Below are positions 1 to 9,613 of a stretch of 64,000 bases of DNA, piece after piece. The translations under genes and the position numbers were made by a program. This stretch comes from Vibrio sp. HA2012 (lineage in GTDB: Bacteria > Pseudomonadota > Gammaproteobacteria > Enterobacterales > Vibrionaceae). The DNA lies in contig NZ_PFXK01000001.1 in assembly GCF_002812955.1 (NCBI RefSeq), positions 372,001 to 436,000 of the forward strand, read 5' to 3'. Each line of letters begins with the position of its first letter. Position 1 is the stretch's first letter. The notes under the pieces were generated by a model that saw nothing but the letters and a program-made list of their open reading frames with translations, searched no databases and was not told the origin of the DNA.

Positions 1-117
1 CCCTGCTATGGGGCAAAGATGGGCAACAGAGGAGGCCAGGCATGTATTGCAGGAATGGCTTCAGCCGTGGGCATTGACCTGGCCGGTAATTTAATTTTTC
101 TGATGGATTTAGTCGTA

Positions 118-1065
118 ATGCAACAGGCAGAATTGCAACATTTCTTCTCTCATATTCATACCCAGTTACAACAGGCTCCGGATGAAATTCGACGTTTGTT
201 CCATGGCCGGGGCAAATGTTGGCCAGGGCTGGAGCAGTTGACCTGTGACTGGCTACAGGGGCAATTGGTTGTCAGTGTGTTTAAGCCGGTGGATGGCGCT
301 TTTCTTCAGACACTGAAAGCGGGTCTTTCTGCTCTTTCTCAGACAGCTCTGTGGCAAGGAAAACAAGGTCGAGCGATACTGCTTCAACATCGGTATCAGA
401 ATGGAGCGCCTGCAGAGATTCTGGCCGGTGAGCTTGATGCATCTCCGGTAGTTACTGAGGATGGGTTAAAATTCCAGCTCGAGCTGGGACGTAATCAGAA
501 TTCAGGGTTGTTTCTTGATATGCGCAGAGGAAGACGCTGGGTTCAGGCAAGGGCAAAAGATAAACGGGTTCTGAATTTATTTGCTTATACCTGTGGTTTT
601 TCTGTTGCAGCGATTGAGGGCGGAGCAGAAAAAGTGGTTAATGTCGATATGGCCAAAGCTTCCCTGAGCAAAGGTCGGGATAACCATCGCCTGAACGGAC
701 ATGATACCGGTAAAATCAGCTTCTTTGCTCATGACATTTTCAAATCCTGGGGCAAAATAAAGAAAGCCGGTCCCTATGATTTGGTTGTTATTGATCCGCC
801 ATCCTTTCAAAAGGGCAGCTTTGCATTGAGCAAAGATTATAAAAAGATTCTGCGTCGGTTACCTGAACTGTTAACAAGCGGCGGCGAAGTTCTGGCTTGT
901 GTTAACTCTCCGGCAGTCGGTTCTGACTTTTTGGTTGAGAGTATGCAGGAAGAGTCTCCGGGGATTCAGTTTCAATACCGTCTGGATAATCCGCCCGAAT
1001 TTTCTGATCTTGATGACGATTCCAGTCTGAAGGCAATGGTTTTCAAAAAAATGGTCTCTAAATAA
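118..1065 (+). CDS. Class I SAM-dependent methyltransferase, RlmI-like family
   Basis: A 315-residue protein with a Rossmann methyltransferase domain. The order of motifs is a family-typical GLFLDMR segment, then NLFAYTCGFSVAA (SAM-binding glycine-loop region), an acidic NVDMAK strand end, and VVIDPPSF as the catalytic motif IV seen in the RlmI/RlmK group of rRNA cytosine methyltransferases. The N-terminal half is shorter than in RlmI and I see no PUA domain, so the exact RNA substrate is not clear. The open frame continues upstream to 19, but the first residues there look unlike a protein start; ATG at 118 gives the family-like MQQAEL beginning. pepT follows 49 bases downstream on the same strand. 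Confidence 0.75.
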   Translation: MQQAELQHFFSHIHTQLQQAPDEIRRLFHGRGKCWPGLEQLTCDWLQGQLVVSVFKPVDGAFLQTLKAGLSALSQTALWQGKQGRAILLQHRYQNGAPAEILAGELDASPVVTEDGLKFQLELGRNQNSGLFLDMRRGRRWVQARAKDKRVLNLFAYTCGFSVAAIEGGAEKVVNVDMAKASLSKGRDNHRLNGHDTGKISFFAHDIFKSWGKIKKAGPYDLVVIDPPSFQKGSFALSKDYKKILRRLPELLTSGGEVLACVNSPAVGSDFLVESMQEESPGIQFQYRLDNPPEFSDLDDDSSLKAMVFKKMVSK

Positions 1066-1114
1066 AAATAACAATAGATAGATTCTGATATCTCACTGAT
1101 TATTAGGAAATAAA

Positions 1115-2344
1115 ATGAATAACTTAGTTAACCGATTTATGCATTATGTCACTTTCGATACACAATCCGATGCGGATAGCCTCTCCTGTCCCAGTACTCC
1201 GGGACAGCTGGTTCTGGCGCAGGAACTGAAAAATGAACTGATTTCTATCGGCTTGTCGGAGGTTACTCTGGATGAAAATGGCTATCTGATGGCTACCTTG
1301 CCGTCTAATGTGGATTATGACGTTCCGGTTATCGGTTTTATTGCACATATGGATACGGCTCCGGATGAAACGGGGAAAAATGTAAGCCCTCAAGTAGTAA
1401 AAAACTATCAGGGTGGGGCGATTCTGTTGGGCAACAGTGGTGAGATGCTATTGCCGGAACAGTATCCGGATCTGGATAATTTGCTCGGGCATGATTTGAT
1501 CACAACGGATGGTACAACATTACTTGGTGCTGACAATAAAGCCGGAATAGCTGAAATAATAACAGCGATGGAACATTTGCTTACCAATACAGATATCCCT
1601 CATGGTGATATCCGTATCTGTTTTACACCGGACGAGGAAATCGGTCGTGGGGCAGATCATTTTGATGTGGATGGTTTTGGTGCTGAATGGGCATATACGA
1701 TTGATGGTGGTTTGGTAGGGGAACTGGAATATGAAAATTTTAACGCCAGCTCAGCTAAAGTTGTTTGTCACGGTGTGAGTGTGCATCCCGGCACAGCAAA
1801 AGGAAAACTGGTTAATTCTATGCTGATTGCCGCCCAGTTCCAGCTTATGATGCCAAAAGATGAAACGCCGGAATGTACGGATGGATATGAAGGATTTTAT
1901 CATCTGACATCGATCAAATCTGGTATTGCAACGACTGAGCTACACTATATTATTCGTGATTTTGAGCGCAGTGGTCTTGAGCGGCGTAAAGTGTTTATGC
2001 AGGGAAAAGTTGACGAGCTGAACACTATATTGTCAAAGGGGAGTGTCAGCCTTGAAATTTCTGACAGCTACTTCAACATGAAAGAAATGGTAGAGCCCCA
2101 TAAGCATATTATTGAACTTGCCCATCAGGCTATGCAGGCGTGCGGGGTTGAACCTATGGTTAAACCGATCCGTGGCGGTACGGATGGTGCCCGTCTTTCC
2201 TTTATGGGACTACCGTGTCCGAATATTTTTACTGGCGGGTATAACTTTCACGGTATTCATGAGTTTATCAGCATTAACGGTATGCAGAAAACGGTCGAAG
2301 TCATTATGAACATTGCTGAAAAAACCGCGATAAGGCAACAATAA
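1115..2344 (+). CDS. pepT: Peptidase T (aminotripeptidase)
   Basis: A cytosolic dizinc exopeptidase of the M20 family that releases the N-terminal residue from tripeptides. The 409-residue length is normal for PepT. Visible signatures are the metal-binding AHMDTAPD segment near residue 80, the LLGADNKAG segment near residue 140 and the catalytic TPDEEIGRG segment near residue 170, followed by a dimerisation domain and a C-terminal [11 protein letters not shown] motif. The ATG is preceded by TTAGGAAA. A small lipoprotein gene begins 29 bases after the stop and could share the transcript. Confidence 0.95.
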   Translation: MNNLVNRFMHYVTFDTQSDADSLSCPSTPGQLVLAQELKNELISIGLSEVTLDENGYLMATLPSNVDYDVPVIGFIAHMDTAPDETGKNVSPQVVKNYQGGAILLGNSGEMLLPEQYPDLDNLLGHDLITTDGTTLLGADNKAGIAEIITAMEHLLTNTDIPHGDIRICFTPDEEIGRGADHFDVDGFGAEWAYTIDGGLVGELEYENFNASSAKVVCHGVSVHPGTAKGKLVNSMLIAAQFQLMMPKDETPECTDGYEGFYHLTSIKSGIATTELHYIIRDFERSGLERRKVFMQGKVDELNTILSKGSVSLEISDSYFNMKEMVEPHKHIIELAHQAMQACGVEPMVKPIRGGTDGARLSFMGLPCPNIFTGGYNFHGIHEFISINGMQKTVEVIMNIAEKTAIRQQ

Positions 2345-2373
2345 TCAGGTTATTTTTACGAAAGGTATACGGA

Positions 2374-2541
2374 ATGAAATATGCGCTTATTACTCTGACG
2401 ATCGCCCTATTTTTAAGTGGATGTGCAGAGACCTGGAAAGGTGTGAAACAAGATTCCTCTACAATCTGGGATAAAACCAAACAGACCACTGGGGACGTTG
2501 TTCAGGGAACAAAAGAAGCCATTCATAAAGCAACAGAGTAA
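2374..2541 (+). CDS. Small lipoprotein, entericidin-like
   Basis: This is a 55-residue frame. It starts MKYALITLT and has a hydrophobic signal segment ending in the lipobox LSGC (cysteine at residue 17), followed by a short hydrophilic tail rich in Lys, Thr and Gln (WKGVKQ, WDKTKQ). This is the layout of a signal-peptidase-II-processed lipoprotein; Asp is not at +2 (the residue is Ala), so outer-membrane sorting is expected. AAAGG lies upstream at a workable distance from the ATG. It resembles entericidin-size lipoproteins in plan but I do not claim orthology. It lies 29 bases behind pepT. Confidence 0.7.
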   Translation: MKYALITLTIALFLSGCAETWKGVKQDSSTIWDKTKQTTGDVVQGTKEAIHKATE

Positions 2542-2606
2542 CTAGGAAAAATACCCTCTGTCATTTTGCAGTGTGACGCAGTTACTGGGAAATGACAGGG
2601 GATCAG

Positions 2607-2999
2607 TTATTGATTTTCTGCGCAGCTACTTGCGGAAATACGCTGATCAACCAGCAGTTTTCCGCGAGGGTTTCTCATTTTTATCTGATATTCCAGTCCG
2701 AGTTCCAGATTAGTTTTGATCTCTTTATTCGCACAGTAAAAATGAATACTTGATTTCAGCAATTCATCAATCGGTTTCTGTCCGTTGTAGAGCATCATCA
2801 GCGTGACAGTTCTGCCGTGTGATTTTGCTTGCATCACAGTAAGAGGTCCGTGCTCAATCGGAAGGTTAGCTGAAAGTATATCTGCCCTGTGTCTGGCAAT
2901 CGCTTCGAGTTGCTCTTGTTTATCCATACCTGACGAACAGGCAGTCAGGGCAATAAGCAGTACCGGTATCAGGACTTTTAGCGGAGAGAAGTTTATCAT
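2607..2999 (-). CDS. aspS: Pilotin-like lipoprotein (AspS/GspS-beta type)
   Basis: A 130-residue protein with a signal peptide and lipobox LTAC near residue 21. The mature part carries two cysteines (FYC in the middle, SSC near the C-terminus) that could form the disulfide described for the AspS pilotins, which carry type II secretion secretins to the outer membrane in Vibrio. The placement next to yciI-yciA-yciB agrees with what I recall for the Vibrio cholerae AspS gene. Its ATG overlaps the yciI stop by one base, so it is translationally coupled to yciI. The assignment rests on overall look and context; a plain lipoprotein of unknown role remains possible. Confidence 0.6.
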   Translation of the reverse strand: MINFSPLKVLIPVLLIALTACSSGMDKQEQLEAIARHRADILSANLPIEHGPLTVMQAKSHGRTVTLMMLYNGQKPIDELLKSSIHFYCANKEIKTNLELGLEYQIKMRNPRGKLLVDQRISASSCAENQ

Positions 3000-3295
3000 C
3001 AGAACACTTTCTTAAATGGCTTAACAATAACGTTTTGATAAACACCGGCTGCGACATACGGATCCGCATCGGCCCATGTTTTTGCATCATCTAAGGTGGC
3101 AAAATCAGCGATAACAGTGGAACCGGTGAAACCTGCTTCGCCCGGATTTTCGCTGTCAATGGCAGGCATCGGGCCCGCTGTTAGCAGACGGCCTTCATTC
3201 TGGAGTGATTGCAGGCGTTCCAGGTGCTTTTCCCGCACACTCAAGCGTTTTTCAAGAGAGTCTGCAACATCCTGAGAAAAAATAACGTACCACAT
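2999..3295 (-). CDS. yciI: YciI family protein
   Basis: A 98-residue protein of the YciI/YCII family, a small alpha-beta fold related to muconolactone isomerases whose biochemical role is not settled. It begins [17 protein letters not shown] and contains the typical family features of an N-terminal strand with a conserved His further on (EKHLERLQ), a [10 protein letters not shown] segment and a late DPYVAAGVY segment. It sits in a minus-strand operon yciB-yciA-yciI-aspS with very short spacings, an order conserved in gamma-proteobacteria. Confidence 0.9.
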   Translation of the reverse strand: MWYVIFSQDVADSLEKRLSVREKHLERLQSLQNEGRLLTAGPMPAIDSENPGEAGFTGSTVIADFATLDDAKTWADADPYVAAGVYQNVIVKPFKKVF

Positions 3296-3305
3296 ATCCT
3301 TATCC

Positions 3306-3722
3306 TTACTTTGTTAATCTTTTTACCGGCCTTGGGCGGCCTTCGCTATCGATTGCGACATAATTGAATGTCGCCTCACACACTTGATAACGCTCACCGA
3401 CGCTATCGATGTTTACGGGTTTAACCCAAACTTCCAGGCTAACGGAAAGGGATGTATTACCTATACGGGTACACTCTCCGTGAACACAGACGACATCCCC
3501 AACCCTGACTGGCTGTTTGAAGGTAATACTGGACACCGAAACCGTCACCACACGACCATGAGAAATTTCTTTTGCCAGAATAGCACCGGCAAGGTCAATC
3601 TGCGACATAATCCACCCACCGAAAATATCGCCGTTAGCATTGGTATCTGCTGGCATAGCCAGTGTTCTCAGTAATAACTGGCCACGGGGAATCGCATCGT
3701 TATCAATATGTTTTCTTATCAT
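3306..3722 (-). CDS. yciA: Acyl-CoA thioester hydrolase YciA
   Basis: A 138-residue single hotdog-fold thioesterase that hydrolyses a wide range of acyl-CoA molecules in the cytosol and is thought to help regulate the acyl-CoA pool used for membrane synthesis. The N-terminal third contains the family signature [21 protein letters not shown] (Asn and Asp in the active-site region), then the [20 protein letters not shown] strand-helix section. Length is as expected. It lies 10 bases upstream of yciI and 12 bases downstream of yciB in the same operon. Confidence 0.93.
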   Translation of the reverse strand: MIRKHIDNDAIPRGQLLLRTLAMPADTNANGDIFGGWIMSQIDLAGAILAKEISHGRVVTVSVSSITFKQPVRVGDVVCVHGECTRIGNTSLSVSLEVWVKPVNIDSVGERYQVCEATFNYVAIDSEGRPRPVKRLTK

Positions 3723-3734
3723 ACGGGGGTTCCC

Positions 3735-4268
3735 TCAGGACTCTTCTTTAGGCATGTGTTTGTAAATATAGACACCGGTCAGCAGCATAAAACTAAATGT
3801 CGCCGCCAGCAGACCAAATACCTTGAAACTTACCCATACATCCAGTGGCAGTCGAAAAGCGACATAAACATTAATGGCAGCACACAAGGTAAAAAATCCA
3901 ACCCAGGCCCAGTTGATCCTGCTCCAGACATATTCCGGCAGGGTAATCTCTTTACCTAACATGCCCTTAATAACTGGTTTTCCCATAGCATGAGTAACCA
4001 GCAGACCGATAGCAAACAGAGCATAAATAATGGTGACTTTCCATTTTATAAAGTCATCATTATGGAAGAAGATGGTCATACCGCCAAAAATGCTGACAAT
4101 AATGAATGTTACTAACTGCATTTTTTCCACTTTCTTATACAGAAAGTAGGTCAGAGCGATTTGGAGAGCGGTGGCAACAATCAGAGCCCCGGTTGCTGCG
4201 TAGATATCATACATCTTATAGAGAGCAAAAAAGATGATGAGAGGTATAAAATCAATAAGTTGCTTCAT
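3735..4268 (-). CDS. yciB: Inner-membrane septation protein A family, YciB
   Basis: A 177-residue integral membrane protein with about five or six hydrophobic helices, starting [19 protein letters not shown] and containing the family segments [10 protein letters not shown] and [10 protein letters not shown]. YciB proteins interact with cell-division and elongation proteins and are needed for normal septation in Shigella (IspA). It is the first gene of the yciB-yciA-yciI-aspS operon. The 247 bases upstream separate it from the divergent FAD oxidoreductase and must contain both promoters. Confidence 0.92.
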   Translation of the reverse strand: MKQLIDFIPLIIFFALYKMYDIYAATGALIVATALQIALTYFLYKKVEKMQLVTFIIVSIFGGMTIFFHNDDFIKWKVTIIYALFAIGLLVTHAMGKPVIKGMLGKEITLPEYVWSRINWAWVGFFTLCAAINVYVAFRLPLDVWVSFKVFGLLAATFSFMLLTGVYIYKHMPKEES

Positions 4269-4515
4269 GTACAGCCTGCATTTTCAGTAAGATCTTGCAT
4301 AGTCTATCGGATCCGTCACCAGAGCTGAACACTCAAATAAGAGACTGCAGCCGAAAAACCGTGAAACAAAGCCATTCTATCCTATTTCAGGGTCTGAACC
4401 CATACCTGAATCGCGGTTCGTGTATGGTGAATGAAACCTTATGAAAAATGTGATTTTATTACTACAGTCATCTGATTAGAATGAAAGGAAATATACTTCC
4501 GGAAATTAAGCCGCT

Positions 4516-5979
4516 ATGCCATTAAATAAGACAACATCTGTTAGTGCTCCTCATGCCGCGATTATCGGAGGTGGTATTGCCGGTTCAACAGCGGCCATTC
4601 ATCTGGCTGAGCAGGGGATAAAGGTAACCTTATTTGAACAGGGACCAGGACTGGTAAACGGGCCACCGATTTGCCACTTACATGCTGGAGGGAATTTGTA
4701 CAGGGAGATCTCGAACAAACAGTGTATTGAATTGCTGAAGCAGTCTGTTGAAACCGTGCGTCTGTACCCTCATGCGGTGAATATTCGCCCAACGGTTATC
4801 GCCACTCCCAAAAAGGACAAAAATAGTGCTCAGGCATTGTTACCCCGATTGGAGGCGATTCGTTCAGCGTATCGGGAACTGGTTGCTGAGGACGAGGAAA
4901 ATGCAGTTCTGGGTTCTCCAGAGGATTATTTCCGGCTTTATCATCGGGAAGAATTGGAGATGATTGCAAAACGTAAGCAGCCGTCAGAGCCGGCAGTGTT
5001 TGACGACTGGATGATTCCTTTTGCCAGAGAGGTTCGGCTGGATGCCCTGAAATACCCGGTTGTGGCCGTACAGGAGTTTGGTCTGAGTTTGTTCCGGCTG
5101 GCTGCGAGTGTCACCCTTGCACTTAATAATCATCCTTACTGTACGGTACAGATCGGATGCACTTTGCAATCGGCTGAACGCCAGAGACATAACTGGATTC
5201 TGGGGTATCAGGACGCTCAGGGTCAGGAGCAGAACATCGAGGTGGACTATCTGATTAATGCAGCAGGATACAGAACCGGTATGGTGGATGATCTGGCCGG
5301 GCAGCCCCGGCAACGTTTGGTTGAGTTTAAATCAGCCTATATTACCCGCTGGCCGGTATCCGATATGAGCTGGCCTGAAGTCATCTTTCACGGTGAACGG
5401 GGAACCCCGCAGGGAATGGCTCAACTGACACCTTATGCTGACGGGTATTTTCAGTTGCACGGGATGACAGAAAATATCACTTTATTCAAAGGGGGATTAG
5501 TCGCTTCAGGCAGCATGAGTTCACAGCCCAAGTTACCGGATCCTTTGGAGCGGAAAATAACAAGTGGCTGGTCCGAAGACGTGATGGAACAGCGAACAGA
5601 GCGAGCCATTGAGCATATGAGTCAGTATATACCAAATTTTCATTTGGCAGAATTTGGTGGTAAGCCGTTATTCGGCGCTCAGCAGATCCCCGGTACGGAT
5701 GCGACATTAAGAGCGGTTGATGTTTCATTTACCGACAACAGTTATGCCCGAGTGGAAATCGTTAAGGCCTCATCAGCGTATCAGGCAGCAAAGCGGATCA
5801 GACAGCAACTGGTACTGGAATGGGCAGAAAAAACAAAGGTTGGTTGTGACGGCGTCACCTTGTCGCCAGAAAAACAGCATCCTCGACTGGCAGATTTAAA
5901 GAGAGAAGAGGTCGAACGCCTGGCAATACGGCTTGCACAAAGCCGTCACTACCCGGAAGCTTTGGCAAAATTTACCTGA
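4516..5979 (+). CDS. FAD-dependent oxidoreductase (DAO/DadA-like)
   Basis: A 487-residue flavoprotein. The dinucleotide-binding motif IIGGGIAGSTAAIHLAEQG lies at residues 16-34, followed by an acidic end of the second strand (LFEQG). A large central region and a late segment with ARVEIVKASSAYQAAKRI complete the DAO-type layout. The substrate cannot be read from the sequence; amino-acid or sarcosine-type oxidation is possible. It is monocistronic: divergent from yciB and convergent with the symporter, with a bidirectional hairpin terminator right after the stop. Confidence 0.75.
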   Translation: MPLNKTTSVSAPHAAIIGGGIAGSTAAIHLAEQGIKVTLFEQGPGLVNGPPICHLHAGGNLYREISNKQCIELLKQSVETVRLYPHAVNIRPTVIATPKKDKNSAQALLPRLEAIRSAYRELVAEDEENAVLGSPEDYFRLYHREELEMIAKRKQPSEPAVFDDWMIPFAREVRLDALKYPVVAVQEFGLSLFRLAASVTLALNNHPYCTVQIGCTLQSAERQRHNWILGYQDAQGQEQNIEVDYLINAAGYRTGMVDDLAGQPRQRLVEFKSAYITRWPVSDMSWPEVIFHGERGTPQGMAQLTPYADGYFQLHGMTENITLFKGGLVASGSMSSQPKLPDPLERKITSGWSEDVMEQRTERAIEHMSQYIPNFHLAEFGGKPLFGAQQIPGTDATLRAVDVSFTDNSYARVEIVKASSAYQAAKRIRQQLVLEWAEKTKVGCDGVTLSPEKQHPRLADLKREEVERLAIRLAQSRHYPEALAKFT

Positions 5980-5982
5980 TAA

Positions 5983-6008
5983 AAAGCCACTCGTTGTGGA
6001 GTGGCTTT
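5983..6008. terminator. Bidirectional intrinsic terminator
   Basis: A perfect 10-bp stem (5983-5992 with 5999-6008) and a 6-base loop, with A-rich sequence on the left and T-rich sequence on the right, lies between the convergent FAD oxidoreductase and symporter genes. It can stop transcription from both sides. Confidence 0.85.
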
Positions 6009-6044
6009 CTCTATTCCCTGAATGTATTTCGGTAAAGCAGGGGG

Positions 6045-7298
6045 TTATGCTTCCTGCTCTTCCAGTTCAGCTTGAACAGCTTCTTCTTCAATCAGGGCGT
6101 CAACTATAACCGCACAGGCCGCATCGCCTGTGATATTCAGAGCCGTGCGAATCATATCGAAAATACGGTCCAGAGCGAACAGAAGCGGCAAGCCTTCAAT
6201 CGGAATACCGGCAGACAACAGAACGGCCACCACGAGGAAAGAAGGCCCTGGAACACCAGCCTGGCCTACTGCGCCTAATGTTGCAGTCAGGATTATGGCA
6301 ATATAAGCCCCCATGCTCAGATCAATATTGAATAGCTGAGCAAAGAAGATGGCAACCAAGCCATAGTAGATTGCGTTGCCGGACATATTGATGGTTGCGC
6401 CCAGAGGCAGAACAAAAGAAGCCGTTGAGTTACGAACGTTCAGATCATGCTCTACAGTATCCATTGTCACCGGTAGCGTTGCCATCGAAGATGCTGTTGA
6501 CAGTGCAACTGCCTGAGGTTTTTTCATCGCAGACAGGAATTTACGGGCAGATTGCTTAGTAAGCAGCTGGATCATGGCAGGATAGACGACAAAGCCGAAG
6601 ATAAGAATCGCTGCAACATAAACAACAAACAGTTTCAGGACGACAGTCAGTGCGCTGAAGCCAAAGGTACCGACAGCTTCTGCCATCAGGCCGAAGACTC
6701 CCAGAGGTGCAATTAGCATTACCTTGTTAATCATCCAGATCATGGCATCAACAATCGCGTTCACACCTTGGATAAGTGGTGCACGACGCTCTTTTTCCAG
6801 CTTGGATACGGCAATACCAAAAAACAGGCAGAAAACCAGAATCTGCAGAATATTGGCTTCATTCAGTGACTGGAAAACGTTGGTTGGGATCATACCAGTA
6901 ATGGTTGCCCAGAAAGTTGGTAGTTCACCTTTTGAAGCATATTCGGAAGAGAACATACTCTGGATACCGGAGACATCAATCCCTGAACCCGGCTGGAAGA
7001 TTTCACCCATTACCAGCGCCAGAGCAACAGCCAGAGCCGATGTCACAGCGAAGAAACCTAGTGTAACCACACCCACCTTGCCGGCTGACTGGCTGTCTCC
7101 AAGACCGGCAGCACCGGAAATTAGTGCAACAGCAACCAGAGGGATAACCAGCATCTTAATCAGATTGATAAAGATATCACCCAGAGGCGCGAATACAGAG
7201 GCAGAGTCCCCCATGGTGGCGCCAGCAATTGTACCGAGCACCATAGCAATAACGACCTGAACACCGATATTGCTCAGTAAGTTTTTTTCTTTCGACAC
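6045..7298 (-). CDS. Dicarboxylate/amino acid:cation symporter (DAACS family)
   Basis: A 417-residue secondary transporter of the glutamate/dicarboxylate family (GltP/GltPh type), taking up an acidic substrate with Na+ or H+. It shows the serine-rich hairpin STASSMATLPVTM, the NMSGNAIYYG segment in place of the usual NMDGTA-like motif, and a late transmembrane hairpin with the AGVPGPSF sequence. The longest frame extends to 7442 but its first 48 residues do not look like a transporter N-terminus. I chose the GTG at 7298 because GGAG lies 9 bases before it and the protein then begins SKEKNLLSNIGVQV, as in relatives. An ATG at 7313 has no good ribosome site. Substrate is not certain. Confidence 0.85.
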   Translation of the reverse strand: MSKEKNLLSNIGVQVVIAMVLGTIAGATMGDSASVFAPLGDIFINLIKMLVIPLVAVALISGAAGLGDSQSAGKVGVVTLGFFAVTSALAVALALVMGEIFQPGSGIDVSGIQSMFSSEYASKGELPTFWATITGMIPTNVFQSLNEANILQILVFCLFFGIAVSKLEKERRAPLIQGVNAIVDAMIWMINKVMLIAPLGVFGLMAEAVGTFGFSALTVVLKLFVVYVAAILIFGFVVYPAMIQLLTKQSARKFLSAMKKPQAVALSTASSMATLPVTMDTVEHDLNVRNSTASFVLPLGATINMSGNAIYYGLVAIFFAQLFNIDLSMGAYIAIILTATLGAVGQAGVPGPSFLVVAVLLSAGIPIEGLPLLFALDRIFDMIRTALNITGDAACAVIVDALIEEEAVQAELEEQEA

Positions 7299-7547
7299 GT
7301 AAGAGATCTCCATTCTTAATAATCGAACATTGAACATGTTGTGTATGAAATAACCCACTACATAGCTGGTTATGATTAGAGGTTCATACCAGATTAACGG
7401 ACAATGTGTGGTTTTATATCGGGTACAGTGTTGTACATGCAATACTCTCTTTGTGCAAGGGCAGAAGTAACAAAAATCGTTTTAAAAGGTTAAATTGGAT
7501 AATTATGCTGAGGAAACGTTTGCGTGGCGAAAGGAGTGCATAAAAAC

Positions 7548-7573
7548 AACGCCACTCCGGTTGAGAGTGACGT
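7548..7573 (-). terminator. Terminator of the trp operon
   Basis: A 9-bp stem with one wobble pair (7549-7557 with 7565-7573, 7-base loop). On the minus strand it is followed by TTGTTTTTATG. It lies 30 bases beyond the trpA stop, where the tryptophan operon transcript should end. Confidence 0.8.
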
Positions 7574-7602
7574 TAATGATCAGACGGATATTGAAATCAG
7601 GA

Positions 7603-8409
7603 TTACAGTTGTGTGGCAGCCTTCATGGAGGAAATAAAATTGGCCAGTTCTTTTAACATCTTGTCTTCATCATCAAGGTTAGATTCAATAATCTTCACGA
7701 CAGCAGAACCGGAAATAGCACCGGCAGCGCCCGCAGTAATCGCTTCTTTAACCTGTTCTGGCTGTGATATACCAAAACCAAGCAGTGCCGGTGGGGCATC
7801 GAACTCTTTCAGTCTGTCCAGCATATGATTTACTGGCATTTTTGCTTTGGTTTCTGTGCCGGTTACACCCGCCCGGGACAGAAGATATGTGTAGCCTCCG
7901 CCCAGCTCAACGACTTCTTTTAATGTATCATCACTGGCTGTCGGAGGAGCGATAAAGATAGCATGTACACCATGTTCCTTTGCGGCATAGATAAAGTCGG
8001 AACTTTCTTTTGTCGGTACATCAGCCACCAGAACGGAATCGACCCCGGCTTCGGCACAACGTTTATAGAAGTTATCGATACCGCGTGAATAGACCAGATT
8101 GGCGTACATCAGCAATCCGACAGGTAATTCAGGGTATTTGATGCGGATTTGTTTGATCAGATCAAAGCAGATATCCGGTGTTGTTTGTGCATTGAGTGCC
8201 CGGATATTTGCTCCCTGAATGGTCGGACCATCGGCTGAAGGGTCAGAAAATGGGAATCCCAGCTCCAGTGCATCGGCACCGGAGGCGGCAAGTGTGTCTA
8301 TGACCTTAAAAGATAACTCAGGGGTCGGATCTCCAAGGGTAACAAAAGGTACAAATGCCCCTTGTTTTTTGTCTTTCAGGCGGGCAAAAAGAGATTGATA
8401 GCGATCCAT
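7603..8409 (-). CDS. trpA: Tryptophan synthase alpha subunit
   Basis: A 268-residue TIM-barrel protein that cleaves indole-3-glycerol phosphate to indole and glyceraldehyde 3-phosphate; the indole is channelled to TrpB. The catalytic Glu lies in the [10 protein letters not shown] segment near residue 49 and the Asp in the VADVP segment near residue 130; the phosphate site includes GFGIS and the SGSAVVK segment near residue 235. The start codon overlaps the trpB stop by one base (TAATG), typical of tight translational coupling between the two subunits. It is the last gene of the operon. Confidence 0.98.
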   Translation of the reverse strand: MDRYQSLFARLKDKKQGAFVPFVTLGDPTPELSFKVIDTLAASGADALELGFPFSDPSADGPTIQGANIRALNAQTTPDICFDLIKQIRIKYPELPVGLLMYANLVYSRGIDNFYKRCAEAGVDSVLVADVPTKESSDFIYAAKEHGVHAIFIAPPTASDDTLKEVVELGGGYTYLLSRAGVTGTETKAKMPVNHMLDRLKEFDAPPALLGFGISQPEQVKEAITAGAAGAISGSAVVKIIESNLDDEDKMLKELANFISSMKAATQL

Positions 8410-9599
8410 TACATAACTCCTTTTTCTTCTAAGATCTTGTGGACGGTGAAAATGTCTTTGTCACCTCTGCCGGAGAGATTGACCACCAGGAGCTGTTCCT
8501 TCTGCGGATTGTCTCGTACCATTTTTAATGCATGAGCCAGCGCATGGGAGGACTCCAGGGCAGGAATAATACCTTCGTGTCGTGCCAGTTCCTGAAATGC
8601 ATCCAGCGCTTCATCGTCAGTAATAGAATCATATTCCGCACGGCCAATTGCATTAAGATGTGCATGCTGAGGGCCAACGGAAGGGAAATCCAGACCTGCA
8701 GAGATGGAATAAGACTCTTCTATTTGTCCATGTTCATCTTGCATCAGTGGTGATTTCATACCAAAGAAAATTCCCATCCGTCCATGTTTCAGTGGTGCAC
8801 CATGCTGGTCAGTATCAATACCTTTACCAGCAGGCTCAACGCCGATCAGGCGTACAGATGTTTCTTCAATAAAATCTGCAAACATACCGATAGCATTGGA
8901 TCCTCCGCCAACGCAGGCAATTACAGCATCAGGAAGACGACCTTCTTTTGCTAGGATCTGGTGCTTGGTTTCTTCTCCGATCATACGCTGAAATTCCCGT
9001 ACTATGGTTGGAAATGGATGCGGGCCAGCTGCCGTTCCCAGCAGATAATGGGATGTTTCATAGCTCGCAGACCAGTCACGCAGGGCTTCGTTACAGGCAT
9101 CTTTCAGAGTGGCTGAACCGGAATGTACGGGGATAACTTCTGCCCCCATCAGTTTCATGCGGAACACATTCGGACTCTGACGCTGAACATCTTTTGCTCC
9201 CATATAAACCCGGCACTTCAACCCCATCAGTGCGCAGGCCAGAGCGGTTGCAACCCCGTGCTGTCCGGCTCCTGTTTCGGCAATAATTTCGGTTTTACCC
9301 ATGCGTTTTGCCAGCAGAGCCTGTCCGAGAACCTGATTGGTTTTGTGCGCTCCGCCATGCAACAAATCTTCACGTTTAAGATACAGCTTGCTCTGAGTTC
9401 CATTAGTCAGGTTACGACACAGTGTCAGGGCTGTAGGACGCCCGGCATATTCCTGCAGCAATCCCATAAATTCGGCCTGAAATTCAGGATCTTTCTGTGC
9501 ATCAATAAATGCCTGCTCCAGTTGTTCCAGTGCCGGAACAAGAATTTGTGGTACATATTGTCCACCAAAGTCGCCAAAATAGGCTTCTAGCTTAGCCAT
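8409..9599 (-). CDS. trpB: Tryptophan synthase beta subunit
   Basis: A 396-residue PLP enzyme that condenses indole with L-serine to form tryptophan in complex with TrpA. The PLP lysine is in the [12 protein letters not shown] segment near residue 87, the phosphate-binding loop is [12 protein letters not shown] near residue 230, and the typical ETGAGQHG segment lies between them. Length and start match the family. It lies 14 bases after trpCF and is coupled to trpA. Confidence 0.98.
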   Translation of the reverse strand: MAKLEAYFGDFGGQYVPQILVPALEQLEQAFIDAQKDPEFQAEFMGLLQEYAGRPTALTLCRNLTNGTQSKLYLKREDLLHGGAHKTNQVLGQALLAKRMGKTEIIAETGAGQHGVATALACALMGLKCRVYMGAKDVQRQSPNVFRMKLMGAEVIPVHSGSATLKDACNEALRDWSASYETSHYLLGTAAGPHPFPTIVREFQRMIGEETKHQILAKEGRLPDAVIACVGGGSNAIGMFADFIEETSVRLIGVEPAGKGIDTDQHGAPLKHGRMGIFFGMKSPLMQDEHGQIEESYSISAGLDFPSVGPQHAHLNAIGRAEYDSITDDEALDAFQELARHEGIIPALESSHALAHALKMVRDNPQKEQLLVVNLSGRGDKDIFTVHKILEEKGVM

Positions 9600-9613
9600 T
9601 GTTTAATTCCTTT

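Noticed and set aside
2542..2606. Terminator between the small lipoprotein and the pilotin gene
   Set aside because: CTGTCATTT and AAATGACAG can pair across a long loop, but no T tract follows on either strand.
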